This document shows, piece by piece, positions 1 to 8,348 of a DNA stretch of 64,000 nt (positions are counted from its first letter, which is position 1; each line of letters begins with the position of its first letter). The notes below the pieces were generated by a model. That model saw only the letters and a program-made list of their open reading frames with translations, made no database searches and was not told where the DNA came from. Both the position numbers and the translations under genes were made by a program. The stretch comes from Tunturiibacter gelidiferens (GTDB lineage: Bacteria; Acidobacteriota; Terriglobia; Terriglobales; Acidobacteriaceae), in assembly GCF_014201335.1 (NCBI RefSeq), contig NZ_JACHEB010000008.1, positions 238,551-302,550 on the forward strand, in the 5' to 3' direction.

Positions 1-116
1 GTCTTCGCTCCGAGGATCTGTGCGAGCGCAAGTCCAATGGCGTACACCGTCGTTGAATCCAGCGGCGCCTGCCCCGCGACAGCGCGAATGCCATCGGTTC
101 CAAAGAGCTTCTTCAT
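1..116 (-). CDS. glmM: Phosphoglucosamine mutase, N-terminal fragment (runs off the left edge)
   Basis: The minus strand read from position 116 starts MKKLFGTDGIRAVAG, the characteristic opening of GlmM, which converts glucosamine-6-phosphate to glucosamine-1-phosphate for UDP-GlcNAc, peptidoglycan and LPS synthesis. Only about 38 residues lie in the window, so the phosphoserine active-site loop is not visible. The ATG shares its first base with the last base of the xseA stop codon (TGATG overlap), which suggests translational coupling to xseA. The identification rests on the FGTDGIRG-like N-terminal signature alone but is quite specific. Confidence 0.85.
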   Translation of the reverse strand, partial: MKKLFGTDGIRAVAGQAPLDSTTVYAIGLALAQILGAK

Positions 117-1753
117 CACTTACTGGTCTCCATTATTTTTACTTCGTCCAAATGAGCGCCTGTTATCTCTGCTTCAATCGTTCCCTGCGCAAGACGCGCT
201 AATATCGTCTGCCCCGCAACTGCATCTACGGAAGACCGCAGCAACGTGCCGTCCGCAGCTCCTCCTCCTTGCAGATAAACCAGGGCATAACCTCGCGACA
301 AAACCGCTAGCGGTGACAGCGCGTTCAACCTCGCTGACGTCCTCTCGAGACGCGTACGCCGGCTCGCAACGGTCTCACCTGCGGCGCGCTCCAATCGTTG
401 CGTCGAAGCCTGCAACCGATGATGCGTAGCCGCGATGCGAACCGCAGTGTCTTGCCGGCGGAGACTCTCCCTCACCAGATTCAACCGCTGGCTCGGCATA
501 CGAACGCTACGCTGCACCGCCGCATCAAGACGAAGCCGAAGCTCATCAAGCCGTTGGTCCCTGCGATTAACAGCGTCTCGCAGACGGTTCAACACAGCCT
601 CTGCAGAAAGCCGTGCGTAGCGCTGTCTCGCATGCATCAGGTGAAATCTTCCAGCCCGCTGCACTCTTGCACTCAACGCACTCACGCGCTCCTCAATGCG
701 ATGCTGTGCTGCGGTAACCAGCTCAGCAGCAGCCGAAGGCGTCGGCGCGCGAAGATCCGCGACGAAGTCGGCAATCGTAAAGTCAGTCTCGTGCCCAATC
801 GCCGAGACCACAGGAATTGCAGAAGCCGCAATCGTTCGCGCCAGCGTCTCGTCATTGAAACCGGCGAGATCTTCCATCGACCCGCCGCCTCTCGCAATCA
901 CAATCACGTCCACCAACGAAGGATTCGCATTGAACCAGCGAACTCCTGCAGCAACAGATCCCGGGCTCGACACCCCCTGCATCGTCGCCGGATACACCAG
1001 CAGACTGAGCCGCGCATGACGACGACGCACAACGTTTACGATGTCGCGAATCACAGCGCCGGTCGGCGAAGTAACAATCCCAATGCACTTCGGAAAGGAC
1101 GGCAACTGCCGTTTACGATCCGCATCGAAGAGCCCTTCAGCGAGCAGCAGCGCCTTGAGCTGTTCAAACGCAAGCTGCAGCGCACCAGCCCCACGAGGCT
1201 CCATCGTCTCTGCGATCAGCTGGAGCTGACCCCGGCTCTCGTACACCGAAATGCGCCCCCGCACCAGAACCGCAAGGCCATCCGCGGGCCTGAAGCGCAG
1301 CAAAACAGCCTGACGCCGAAACAGCACAACCGGAAGCTGTGCCTCGCCATCTTTCAGCGTGAAGTAGATGTGACCGGAAGGCGCTGGGCGACAGTTCGAA
1401 ATCTCGCCCTCAACCCAAAGATCCGAGTAGGTCGTCTCGATCTGCTGACGAACATTGATGACCAGCGCACGAACACTCCAGATTCGGCGCTCCGACGTCA
1501 GGTCGTGTCTATCTGCATCTTTTCTCGGCGCAGGTCCCTCCGCAGTCTCACTCACTTCGTCGCGAACAACATCTTCAAACGAAGCCGCGACAGACGACCC
1601 AGCATCCCCTTCAGAAACAGAAAAAAGCCCCGCTTGAAAGACCGACCCAGGCGACGACGTTTTCAGGATTGTCGGCCGCCTTCCCGTCCGGATCTTCCCT
1701 CGCCGCGCTCGCAGGCTGGCCAGTGTCGGCGGATTGTCTTCTCTTTCGGACAT
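116..1753 (-). CDS. xseA: Exodeoxyribonuclease VII large subunit
   Basis: The 545-residue product is the large subunit of exonuclease VII, which degrades single-stranded DNA to oligonucleotides in mismatch and recombination repair. The OB-fold region starts near residue 90 (IWSVRALVINVRQQIE, then LWVEGEISNCR). It is followed by the catalytic domain with GIVTSPTGAVIRDI, IARGGGSMEDL and AIGHETDFTIADFVAD, then an Arg/Leu-rich coiled-coil C-terminus. About 90 residues precede the conserved start, a Ser/Glu/Arg-rich low-complexity extension not present in the E. coli protein (456 residues). The true start could lie further in, but ATG at 1753 keeps the frame open. glmM follows with a one-base overlap. 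No xseB is seen nearby. Confidence 0.93.
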   Translation of the reverse strand: MSEREDNPPTLASLRARRGKIRTGRRPTILKTSSPGSVFQAGLFSVSEGDAGSSVAASFEDVVRDEVSETAEGPAPRKDADRHDLTSERRIWSVRALVINVRQQIETTYSDLWVEGEISNCRPAPSGHIYFTLKDGEAQLPVVLFRRQAVLLRFRPADGLAVLVRGRISVYESRGQLQLIAETMEPRGAGALQLAFEQLKALLLAEGLFDADRKRQLPSFPKCIGIVTSPTGAVIRDIVNVVRRRHARLSLLVYPATMQGVSSPGSVAAGVRWFNANPSLVDVIVIARGGGSMEDLAGFNDETLARTIAASAIPVVSAIGHETDFTIADFVADLRAPTPSAAAELVTAAQHRIEERVSALSARVQRAGRFHLMHARQRYARLSAEAVLNRLRDAVNRRDQRLDELRLRLDAAVQRSVRMPSQRLNLVRESLRRQDTAVRIAATHHRLQASTQRLERAAGETVASRRTRLERTSARLNALSPLAVLSRGYALVYLQGGGAADGTLLRSSVDAVAGQTILARLAQGTIEAEITGAHLDEVKIMETSK

Positions 1754-1794
1754 TCTTGCCTGAGTCTAGCACCGCAACGCGGCTCCTCAGACGA

Positions 1795-2019
1795 TCAACG
1801 GCGCAGTCTTCCCACAGCCCATAGAATCAAGCTAAGCACCACGCTAATCACAATCGAAGTGGCAATGGGAAACGACACCGACCATCCCCGTCCACGCCAA
1901 TTGAGGTCGCCAGGAAGCCGGCCAACCGGCAGATTCAGTCGATTCAGCCCGAGAACGATTCCACCAACCACAACCAGCAGCAAACCGAGAAAGATGAGGG
2001 TACGGCCCAGATCAGGCAT
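1795..2019 (-). CDS. DUF2905 family small membrane protein
   Basis: The 74-residue product has two hydrophobic helices (about residues 7-24 and 50-69) separated by a loop with NLPVGRLPGDL, the signature I associate with DUF2905, a family of short two-helix inner-membrane proteins of unknown function. It lies between xseA and a receiver-domain gene on the same strand, 41 bases from the xseA start and 14 bases after the receiver gene, so the three could form one transcript. No catalytic residues are apparent, and no function can be proposed from the sequence. Confidence 0.8.
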   Translation of the reverse strand: MPDLGRTLIFLGLLLVVVGGIVLGLNRLNLPVGRLPGDLNWRGRGWSVSFPIATSIVISVVLSLILWAVGRLRR

Positions 2020-2033
2020 GCGGCACCACTTCT

Positions 2034-2405
2034 CTAAGCAGTTGCCAGCAGCGCCGCAGCCTCACGTAAGAGCTCCGACGGCTGGCACGGCTTTGTAAGA
2101 ATGCCAACAGGCCGCGACAACTTGCCCGTCTGCTCCCGCACGTTTTTTAGGTTGGAATAAAACCCCGTCAGAACAAGAATCTGGCACGCCGGCAACTCAC
2201 GCGTCACATCGCTCACCAGTGAAAGTCCATCGCGTCCCGGCATCGTCACATCGCATAGAAGCAGATTTGGCACAAACTCCCGCGAACACTCTAACCCCTG
2301 ATCTGCCGAATAAGCGGCCTTCGCCGTGAAGCCACTCTTCTCGAAGATGAGAGTGAGCGTGTCAGCCACAAGACGATCATCATCAACCACCAGAACTCGC
2401 TTCAT
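2034..2405 (-). CDS. Single-domain response regulator (receiver only)
   Basis: The 123-residue product is a stand-alone CheY-like receiver. The acidic pocket VVDDD lies at residues 6-10, the phospho-acceptor Asp is in LLLCDVTMPG near residue 52, the conserved Thr is in LVLTGF, and Lys is in LTKPCQP. There is no output domain, so it probably acts by protein-protein contact or in a phosphorelay. No histidine kinase is adjacent. A strong ribosome-binding site (GGAGGG) lies eight bases before the ATG at 2405. It is co-directional with DUF2905 and xseA. Confidence 0.9.
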   Translation of the reverse strand: MKRVLVVDDDRLVADTLTLIFEKSGFTAKAAYSADQGLECSREFVPNLLLCDVTMPGRDGLSLVSDVTRELPACQILVLTGFYSNLKNVREQTGKLSRPVGILTKPCQPSELLREAAALLATA

Positions 2406-2489
2406 GGTTGCCCTCCGTGCGGGTCGTTCGGGTTGTGCGCGTCAACACTTATCTGATGAGTCCAGACTAGGCCTCAAAATACATTTTTG

Positions 2490-2505
2490 TCGAATCAAAA
2501 TTCGA
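2490..2505. promoter_or_regulatory. Inverted repeat TCGAAT-N4-ATTCGA in a divergent intergenic region
   Basis: The 267-base region between the divergent receiver gene (start 2405) and channel gene (start 2673) is visibly AT-rich and holds a perfect 6+6 base inverted repeat with a four-base spacer. This is the right size for a dimeric regulator operator. It may control one or both genes. No clear -35/-10 pair was identified, so the role is only a suggestion. Confidence 0.3.
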
Positions 2506-2672
2506 TGATTCTTTGTCTGACATTTTAGACTCGACACGTCATGCAAAGTCACAAAGCAGCTTGTACACAGAAAATTTGCACAAGGCCCGCTGCAACTCCA
2601 CCCACGGGGAATTCGCAACTTCATCTCTGGTAAGGTTTACCTCATAACCCGACTTCAACTAAGGATCCCCCT

Positions 2673-3863
2673 TTGCGCATCGTCGCATTCATCGCCGGTT
2701 TCTTCTTCTGCTGGGGAGTCGCACTCGACGCCTTCCAGACCATCATCCTTCCCAGGCGTCCGACCGGTCGATTTCGAATCACCCGCATCTTCTTCATCAT
2801 CACCTGGGCGCCCTGGGTCTTCATGGCGGAGCGCGCCTCCAACAAAAAAATACGCGACCAGATCTACAGCATCTACGGCCCCCTCTCCCTTCTTTTGCTT
2901 CTTCTTTGTTGGGCAGTTCTTCTCATCTTCGGCTTTGGATTGTTCTACTTTTCAATGCGTTCCCCCTTCGGCGACGTCATGGTGGGCCACACCAACAGTG
3001 CATGGACACAGTTCGGCACTGACCTCTACGTCAGCGGAACGACCCTCTTCACGTTGGGTCTCGGCGACGTCGTTCCCCACAGCCCCTTCGCTCGAGCCTT
3101 CATCATCTTCGAGTCAGGCGTAGGCCTCGGATTCGTCGCCCTCGTCATCGGCTATCTTCCCGTTTTGTATCAGGCGTTTTCGCACCGCGAGATCAGCGTC
3201 GCCTTACTTGACGCACGAGCCGGCTCCCCGCCAAACGCCGCCGAACTCATCCGACGGCACTCCTTCACGGGCAGCGAGGAGGCAGTCATCGCGCTACTCG
3301 AAGAGTGGGAGCGCTGGTCGGCGGAGATTCTCGAATCGCACATCTCCTACCCCATTCTCTGCTTCTACCGTTCGCAGCACGACACCCAGGGTTGGCTGGC
3401 TGCCCTAGTCTCAATCCTCGACACCTGCGCGCTACTGATCTCGGTCATCGAGGGCACCCACTCGCGACAGGCCCAGCTCACCTTCGTCATGTCTCGACAC
3501 GCACTTACCGACATCAGCGAGGTCTTTGGCCTCATGAAACTGAAACCCGCACAGCATCAGGCCGCTATCGACCGCCTCCCGTCCAAAGACTTTTACCACC
3601 TATGCGAGGCCCTGGGAGAAAATCAGGTCCGGCTCTGTGGCGACCCCGCCGCAGCTAAGCGCCTCAACACCCTCCGTGCTCTGTACGAACCCCAGGCCTT
3701 CGCTCTCTCCGAATACCTCCGTCTATCACTCCCCGTCTGGGTAGCGCCCCCGAAAGTAAACGACCAGTGGAGCATTCTGACGAGAATGCGAACCGACGCA
3801 GCAACAGAGGTGAAAGCCAGCGGCGATCCCGCTCCGTTGTTTCACGACGAAGACCACGGTTGA
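2673..3863 (+). CDS. Two-helix potassium-channel-like membrane protein
   Basis: The 396-residue protein has hydrophobic segments near residues 2-20, 38-52, 70-94 and 145-168. A pore-loop motif TTLFTLGLGDV at residues 123-133 corresponds to the TVGYGD selectivity filter of Ion_trans_2 potassium channels, here TLGLGD. The cytosolic C-terminal half (about 170-396) has no RCK/TrkA NAD-binding motif and is not recognised. The frame opens with a TTG codon at 2673 preceded by AAGGAT six bases upstream; no ATG lies near the first helix. The altered filter makes ion selectivity uncertain. The gene stands alone and convergent with the following TPR gene. Confidence 0.75.
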   Translation: MRIVAFIAGFFFCWGVALDAFQTIILPRRPTGRFRITRIFFIITWAPWVFMAERASNKKIRDQIYSIYGPLSLLLLLLCWAVLLIFGFGLFYFSMRSPFGDVMVGHTNSAWTQFGTDLYVSGTTLFTLGLGDVVPHSPFARAFIIFESGVGLGFVALVIGYLPVLYQAFSHREISVALLDARAGSPPNAAELIRRHSFTGSEEAVIALLEEWERWSAEILESHISYPILCFYRSQHDTQGWLAALVSILDTCALLISVIEGTHSRQAQLTFVMSRHALTDISEVFGLMKLKPAQHQAAIDRLPSKDFYHLCEALGENQVRLCGDPAAAKRLNTLRALYEPQAFALSEYLRLSLPVWVAPPKVNDQWSILTRMRTDAATEVKASGDPAPLFHDEDHG

Positions 3864-3950
3864 TCTTCCCACCAACGCAGATTCGGGATGCAAGGATTGA
3901 AAACCCCGCATCCCGAACTCACTCGACACCCACTTCCAACAAAAAAACGA

Positions 3951-4814
3951 CTACTGGCCGCCAGGACCACCAGGACCAGTCTGCGCAGGATTCAGCTTCT
4001 GAGCAGCCAACGTCCCCGCTGGCCCCTTGGCATCTTTATCCTTCAGCTGCGCATAAATCTTCTTCGCCAACTCAGGCTTGCCCTGCGCCTCATACAGCTC
4101 AGCAAGCTGCAGTTGCGCCAGCCCTGCAGGCACCGTCGTCGTCGGCTTGGCAGTCAGTTCGTTGTAAAGATCCACAGCCTGCGAATCCCGTCCCGTCTGC
4201 CGATAAAGCTGCGCCAGCGAAATCTTCGCAAGTGCCGCAAGGTCACCATTCCATCCGCTCGCGACCTGCTTCAGCGTGCTCTCGGCTGGGCCGTTCTGGC
4301 CCTCTTCCATATACGTCAGCCCAGCGAAATAACGGGCCACCCGCCCATCCGGAGTCATACCGTACTTGTCCGCCACACCGTTGAACAGATCATTCGCGGC
4401 CTTGGCGCGCTCCGTCGCCGACGCATAGGTCTTCACACCCGGAGGCACCTGCTGCCCCGGCGAGGCCAACGGCGTCTGGTAAGCCTGCATCGCTGCGCCA
4501 AAGGCCACTGAAGCCTGATTCGCGCGGCTGTTATAAATCAGCGCACCGGCTACCACCGCCAGAATCGCCGCAACCACAATGGCGCTGGTCACTATCAAAG
4601 AACGGCGGTTTTCGCTGGCCCACTCCAGCCCATGCTGGGTGGTATCGACGAACTGGTCATGCTTAAGAGCTTGCTTGGTCTGCTGGTCCACTTTGTCTTG
4701 TTCTTCCTTTTTGCTCGTTGCGGTTTGCCGCTTCAAGAGAACTAGTTGCGCGAAGTCACGGCGCAGAACTTTAAGTCTATCAGCGCCCGCAATCGGAGTG
4801 TGCGTGAAACTCAT
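3951..4814 (-). CDS. YfgM-like membrane-anchored TPR protein
   Basis: The 287-residue protein has a basic/polar N-terminus, one transmembrane helix (about residues 72-94, SLIVTSAIVVAAILAVVAGALI) and an extracytoplasmic region of TPR-like helical pairs (ALAKISLAQLYRQTGRDSQAVDLYNEL; LAQLQLAELYEAQGKPELAKKIY). This arrangement matches the YfgM/TPR_21 family, which works with the Sec translocon and periplasmic chaperones. The end is Gly/Pro-rich. The first ~45 residues are unusual for YfgM, so the start may be further in. The gene is convergent with the channel gene and divergent from pckG. Confidence 0.7.
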   Translation of the reverse strand: MSFTHTPIAGADRLKVLRRDFAQLVLLKRQTATSKKEEQDKVDQQTKQALKHDQFVDTTQHGLEWASENRRSLIVTSAIVVAAILAVVAGALIYNSRANQASVAFGAAMQAYQTPLASPGQQVPPGVKTYASATERAKAANDLFNGVADKYGMTPDGRVARYFAGLTYMEEGQNGPAESTLKQVASGWNGDLAALAKISLAQLYRQTGRDSQAVDLYNELTAKPTTTVPAGLAQLQLAELYEAQGKPELAKKIYAQLKDKDAKGPAGTLAAQKLNPAQTGPGGPGGQ

Positions 4815-4937
4815 CCCAACTTAGCCAGAGAGTAACAAACCTCATAAAAATGAATGAATTGGCAAAGAACTCCCAAGCTTAAATCCCTTCAAAACCGCAG
4901 CTACGCGGCTCGCCCTCATCGACCGCGACTCCTAGGG

Positions 4938-4966
4938 TTGACAGCCCCTCCTCCAAGGCGAAGACT
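4938..4966 (+). promoter_or_regulatory. Possible promoter for pckG
   Basis: A perfect TTGACA hexamer at 4938-4943 is followed after 17 bases by AAGACT, a weak -10 match (3 of 6). The pckG ATG is 27 bases downstream of this element, with GAAGGAA as a possible but distant ribosome-binding site. The -35 is convincing and the -10 is not. Confidence 0.3.
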
Positions 4967-4993
4967 TGTACCCGAAGGAATTTGCCCTAACCT

Positions 4994-6853
4994 ATGAAGA
5001 CCGTAGCCGTTGAAACAGCAATCGCAACCCCACCCACCACCAACAAACACCTCATCCGCTGGGTCGAAAAGATGGCCGACCTCTGCCAGCCCGACCGCAT
5101 CCACTGGATCGACGGCTCGCAAGCCGAGTACGAATTCCTCTGCAGCCAGCTCGTCCAAGCCGGAACCTTCACCAAGCTCAACGAAAAACTCTGGCCCGGC
5201 TGCTTCCTCGCCCGCTCCGCACCCAACGACGTCGCCCGCGTCGAAGACCGCACCTTCATCTGCTCCCTCTCCAAGGACACCGCCGGCCCCACCAACAACT
5301 GGGAAGATCCCTTCGTCATGCGCAAAAAACTCAAGGCCCTCTTCAAAGGAGCCATGCGCGGCCGCACCATGTACGTCCTTCCTTACTCCATGGGCCCCAT
5401 CGGTTCCCCCATGTCGCAGATCGGCGTCCAGCTCACCGACTCCGCCTACGCCGTCGTCAACATGCGCATCATGGCCCGCATCGGCGCCCCAGTCTTCGCC
5501 GAAATCGACAAGGACGAAAAGCGTGTCGTCCCCTGCATGCACACCGTCGGCGCGCCCCTCGCCCCCGGCCAGCAGGACGTCCCCTGGCCCTGCAACGACG
5601 AAAAATACATCGTCCACTTCCCTGAAACCCGCGAAATCTGGTCATACGGCAGCGGCTACGGCGGCAACGCGCTCCTCGGCAAAAAATGCTTCGCCCTTCG
5701 CATCGCCTCCAACATCGCTCGCGACGAAGGCTGGATGGCCGAGCACATGCTCATCGTCGGCGTCGAATCCCCCAAGCGCCCCGACGGCACCACCGAAAAA
5801 ACCTACGTAGCCGCCGCCTTCCCCAGCGCATGCGGCAAAACCAACTTCGCCATGATGATCCCCCCCGCCGGCTTCGAGGGCTGGAAGGTTTGGACCGTCG
5901 GCGACGACATCGCATGGATCAAGCCCGACGCCAGCGGCCAGCTTCGCGCCATCAATCCCGAGTACGGCTTCTTCGGCGTAGCCCCCGGCACCAGCTCCAA
6001 AACCAACCCCAACGCCATGGCCACCCTCGCCAAAAACACCATCTTCACCAACGTCGCCCTCACCCCCGAGGGCGGCGTCTGGTGGGAGGGCATGACCGAC
6101 ACCCCACCCGTCGAACTCACCGACTGGCGCGGCAACCGCTGGACCCCGGCCATCGCAAAAGAAACCGGCCAACCCGCAGCCCATCCCAACGGCCGCTTCA
6201 CCGCCCCCGCCGCCCAGTGCCCCACCATCGACCCCGACTGGGAGAACCCCAACGGCGTCCCCATCTCCGCCTTCATCTTCGGCGGCCGTCGCCCCACCAC
6301 CATGCCGCTCGTCTATCAGGCCTTCAACTGGTCCGCCGGTGTCTATATCGGCGCAACCATGGGCTCCGAGACCACCGCAGCAGCCGGCGGCGCCATCGGC
6401 AAAGTCCGCCGCGACCCCATGGCCATGCTTCCCTTCTGCGGCTACCACATGGGCGACTACTTCCGTCACTGGCTCAAAATGCAGCGCAACCTCTCCGCCA
6501 CGCCTCGCGTCTTCCACGTCAACTGGTTCCGCAAAGGCCCAGACGGCCAATTCCTCTGGCCCGGCTACAGCGAAAACATGCGTGTCCTCAAGTGGATCGT
6601 CGACCGTGTCCGCGGCCGAGCCCTCGGCAAAGAAACACCCATCGGCTGGACTCCTCACTTCGACGACATCAACTGGAAGGGCTTAGACATTCCCCGCGAA
6701 CAGATGAAGGCCACCTTCGACACCCTCCAGACCGTCGACCGCGCCCAATGGAAACAAGAGGTCATGGGCCACGAAGAGCTCTTCCTAGCCCTCCACGACC
6801 ATCTCCCGCCCGAGATGATCTACGAGCGCGAACTCCTCATCTGCCGCCTCTAA
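4994..6853 (+). CDS. pckG: Phosphoenolpyruvate carboxykinase (GTP)
   Basis: The 619-residue product matches the GTP-dependent PEPCK family in length and motifs. PEPCK interconverts oxaloacetate plus GTP with PEP, CO2 and GDP, the first committed step of gluconeogenesis. The kinase-1a/P-loop with the reactive cysteine reads FPSACGKTNFAMM (about 276-288), followed by VGDDIAWI for metal binding and FFGVAPGTSSKTNPNA. The N-terminal substrate region holds YVLPYSMGPIGSP and VNMRIMARIG. The ATP-type family has a different architecture. Codons are strongly biased to C in third position, which creates long open frames on the opposite strand that are not genes. Its last ~130 coding bases recur near 8.1 kb. 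Confidence 0.97.
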   Translation: MKTVAVETAIATPPTTNKHLIRWVEKMADLCQPDRIHWIDGSQAEYEFLCSQLVQAGTFTKLNEKLWPGCFLARSAPNDVARVEDRTFICSLSKDTAGPTNNWEDPFVMRKKLKALFKGAMRGRTMYVLPYSMGPIGSPMSQIGVQLTDSAYAVVNMRIMARIGAPVFAEIDKDEKRVVPCMHTVGAPLAPGQQDVPWPCNDEKYIVHFPETREIWSYGSGYGGNALLGKKCFALRIASNIARDEGWMAEHMLIVGVESPKRPDGTTEKTYVAAAFPSACGKTNFAMMIPPAGFEGWKVWTVGDDIAWIKPDASGQLRAINPEYGFFGVAPGTSSKTNPNAMATLAKNTIFTNVALTPEGGVWWEGMTDTPPVELTDWRGNRWTPAIAKETGQPAAHPNGRFTAPAAQCPTIDPDWENPNGVPISAFIFGGRRPTTMPLVYQAFNWSAGVYIGATMGSETTAAAGGAIGKVRRDPMAMLPFCGYHMGDYFRHWLKMQRNLSATPRVFHVNWFRKGPDGQFLWPGYSENMRVLKWIVDRVRGRALGKETPIGWTPHFDDINWKGLDIPREQMKATFDTLQTVDRAQWKQEVMGHEELFLALHDHLPPEMIYERELLICRL

Positions 6854-6870
6854 CAAATTAACAGCACAGA
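6722..6870 (+). repeat. Direct repeat, copy 1: 3' end of pckG plus about 17 bases
   Basis: This segment covers the last ~44 codons of pckG and the first bases after its stop. It is repeated in the same orientation at 8106-8251 with scattered substitutions and a three-base codon deletion. The two copies bracket the dehydrogenase gene. Homology continues a short way past the stop (TAACAAATTAACAGCACAGA against TAACAATTAACGACACAGA). Confidence 0.85.
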
Positions 6871-6896
6871 TACGTTGCTCGTCATAAAAGACATGC

Positions 6897-7871
6897 TCAA
6901 TTCGAAAGAGACACTCGTCGAGGCACAGGATTATTCAGCTGCGAATCGATAGGTTGGTTCGCCTTGATATTCGCAAGAACACTTAAGGCGTACTCGACAG
7001 TCCCACGCACATTCAAGTCCGTAAGACCAGCCTCGTGTGGTGTGATGAAGACTTGAGGCAGAGTCAGGAGAGGATCATCTAAAGGAACTGGCTCGTGCTC
7101 CTCAACATCAAGACCAGCACCTCCCAGATGGCCGCTCTTGATGGCATGACAAAGCGCCTCTTCGTCAACCAGGGAGCCCCGAGCGATGTTAATCAAGATC
7201 GCTCCTTTCTTCATAGAACTCATGACGTCCGCATCGATCATGTGGGTGTTTTCTTTCGTAGCGCGCACACTCAGCACAACGAAATCCGCATCGGCTACAG
7301 CCTTCTTCAGGTCGTCGAGCGGGGACGTCGGAATATACTTTGGTGCGCGCGTCGGAGAACGATCCACAGCAGTTACGTGCGCACCAAAAGCAAGCAGCCG
7401 ATGGGCGATCTTAGCGCCAATGCTGCCAATGCCAACGATGCAGACTTTTGCCCCCATCAGTGAGCCACCGTGTCCAGGCTTCACGATCGACGGATCATGA
7501 ACCGAAGCAAGTGCGACGGACAAGTGACGTGCAGTGGCGAGCATCAGAAGGACCGTATATTCCGCGACCGAATCTGCATTCTGGGTAATGTCTCCTGGCG
7601 AATTTGAAACCCGAATTCCGAGCTCCGTAGCAGCATCCATATCGACACCTTCATAGCCGTCGGACAAGACTTGAATGAACATTAGGTTGGGCAATGCCTC
7701 CATCAGTGATCGGCTCACAGGCCCGAGTGCGAGCAATACTTCTATATCTGGAGCAGGCGGACCGCTCCCTGGTTGCCATTGGATTAGGGTGTCCTCGACG
7801 AGTCTTTGTTTCAAGCTGTCTAGGATCGCGTTAGGAAATTCGCCTTCAGGCGAGAAAAATCCTATTTTCAT
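6897..7871 (-). CDS. NAD-dependent D-isomer-specific 2-hydroxyacid dehydrogenase
   Basis: The 324-residue protein belongs to the D-2-hydroxyacid dehydrogenase family (D-lactate, glyoxylate/hydroxypyruvate and phosphoglycerate dehydrogenases), which reduces 2-keto acids with NAD(P)H. The dinucleotide fold has GIGSIG at 148-153 and Asp170 after the second strand, which favours NAD over NADP. The catalytic Arg is R231 (NIARGSLVD), the Glu lies in DVEEHEP (257-260), and the His is H279 (TPHEAG). Substrate cannot be deduced. A strong ribosome-binding site (GGAGGT) precedes the ATG. Its coding sequence is less GC-biased than pckG and it points the opposite way, inside a pair of pckG tail repeats, so it looks inserted. 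Confidence 0.9.
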   Translation of the reverse strand: MKIGFFSPEGEFPNAILDSLKQRLVEDTLIQWQPGSGPPAPDIEVLLALGPVSRSLMEALPNLMFIQVLSDGYEGVDMDAATELGIRVSNSPGDITQNADSVAEYTVLLMLATARHLSVALASVHDPSIVKPGHGGSLMGAKVCIVGIGSIGAKIAHRLLAFGAHVTAVDRSPTRAPKYIPTSPLDDLKKAVADADFVVLSVRATKENTHMIDADVMSSMKKGAILINIARGSLVDEEALCHAIKSGHLGGAGLDVEEHEPVPLDDPLLTLPQVFITPHEAGLTDLNVRGTVEYALSVLANIKANQPIDSQLNNPVPRRVSLSN

Positions 7872-8105
7872 TTAGTTACCTCCGGCGGCCGAACGCCGCG
7901 CACATGTGGGGTGCCTAGGATGATCTCATTGTTGTTGCGAAACATTGCAATCAGTCGATCACTGCTCGTACGTGGGTCAACCAAGAACCGTTCGCGTTTG
8001 CATGTCGTTGATTGGAGATTAGAACTTTACGATCGCCCAAGCTATACGTCTTGCTACACAGAACCTATGTGTTACCACACGAGGTCCATCGACTTCACCC
8101 GCGCC

Positions 8106-8251
8106 ACTCTCCAGACGGTGGACCGCGCCCAATGGAAACAAGAGGTCATGGGCCACGAAGAGCTCTTTCTCGCCCGCCATGACTATCTCCCCGAGATGAT
8201 CTACAAGCGCGAACTCCTCATCTGCCGCCTCTAACAATTAACGACACAGAG
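8106..8251 (+). pseudogene. Remnant of a pckG 3' end (repeat copy 2)
   Basis: Read in the plus frame this segment gives TLQTVDRAQWKQEVMGHEEL followed by FLARHDYLPEMIYKRELLICRL and a stop, almost the same as the pckG C-terminus. There are a few replacements (A to R, H to Y, E to K) and one proline codon is missing. Nothing upstream resembles the rest of PEPCK and no plausible start precedes it, so it is a fragment and not a gene. It lies 235 bases upstream of the dehydrogenase start. See 6722-6870 for its partner. Confidence 0.85.
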
Positions 8252-8348
8252 GAGGCAAATCCTTTGCGTCAGCAGCGTGAACTTGCCGACCCGACTTTGA
8301 CGGAGATGCAGTATTCGCGAGGTCAAGGACAGATCCTCATAGAAACGA

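Noticed and set aside
398..2098. 566-residue plus-strand frame over xseA
   Set aside because: Antisense to a clear xseA; Arg/His/Pro-rich nonsense composition.
5010..6861. Long open frames on both strands overlapping pckG, up to 391 residues
   Set aside because: They arise from the strong C preference at third codon positions of pckG; compositions are highly biased (Ser/Pro/Arg or Gly/Val/Ala) with no conserved motif.
7911..8234. 107-residue frame ending in a pckG-like C-terminus
   Set aside because: The upstream part has no relation to PEPCK and no start signal; the end is a decayed repeat copy, so it is treated as a remnant.
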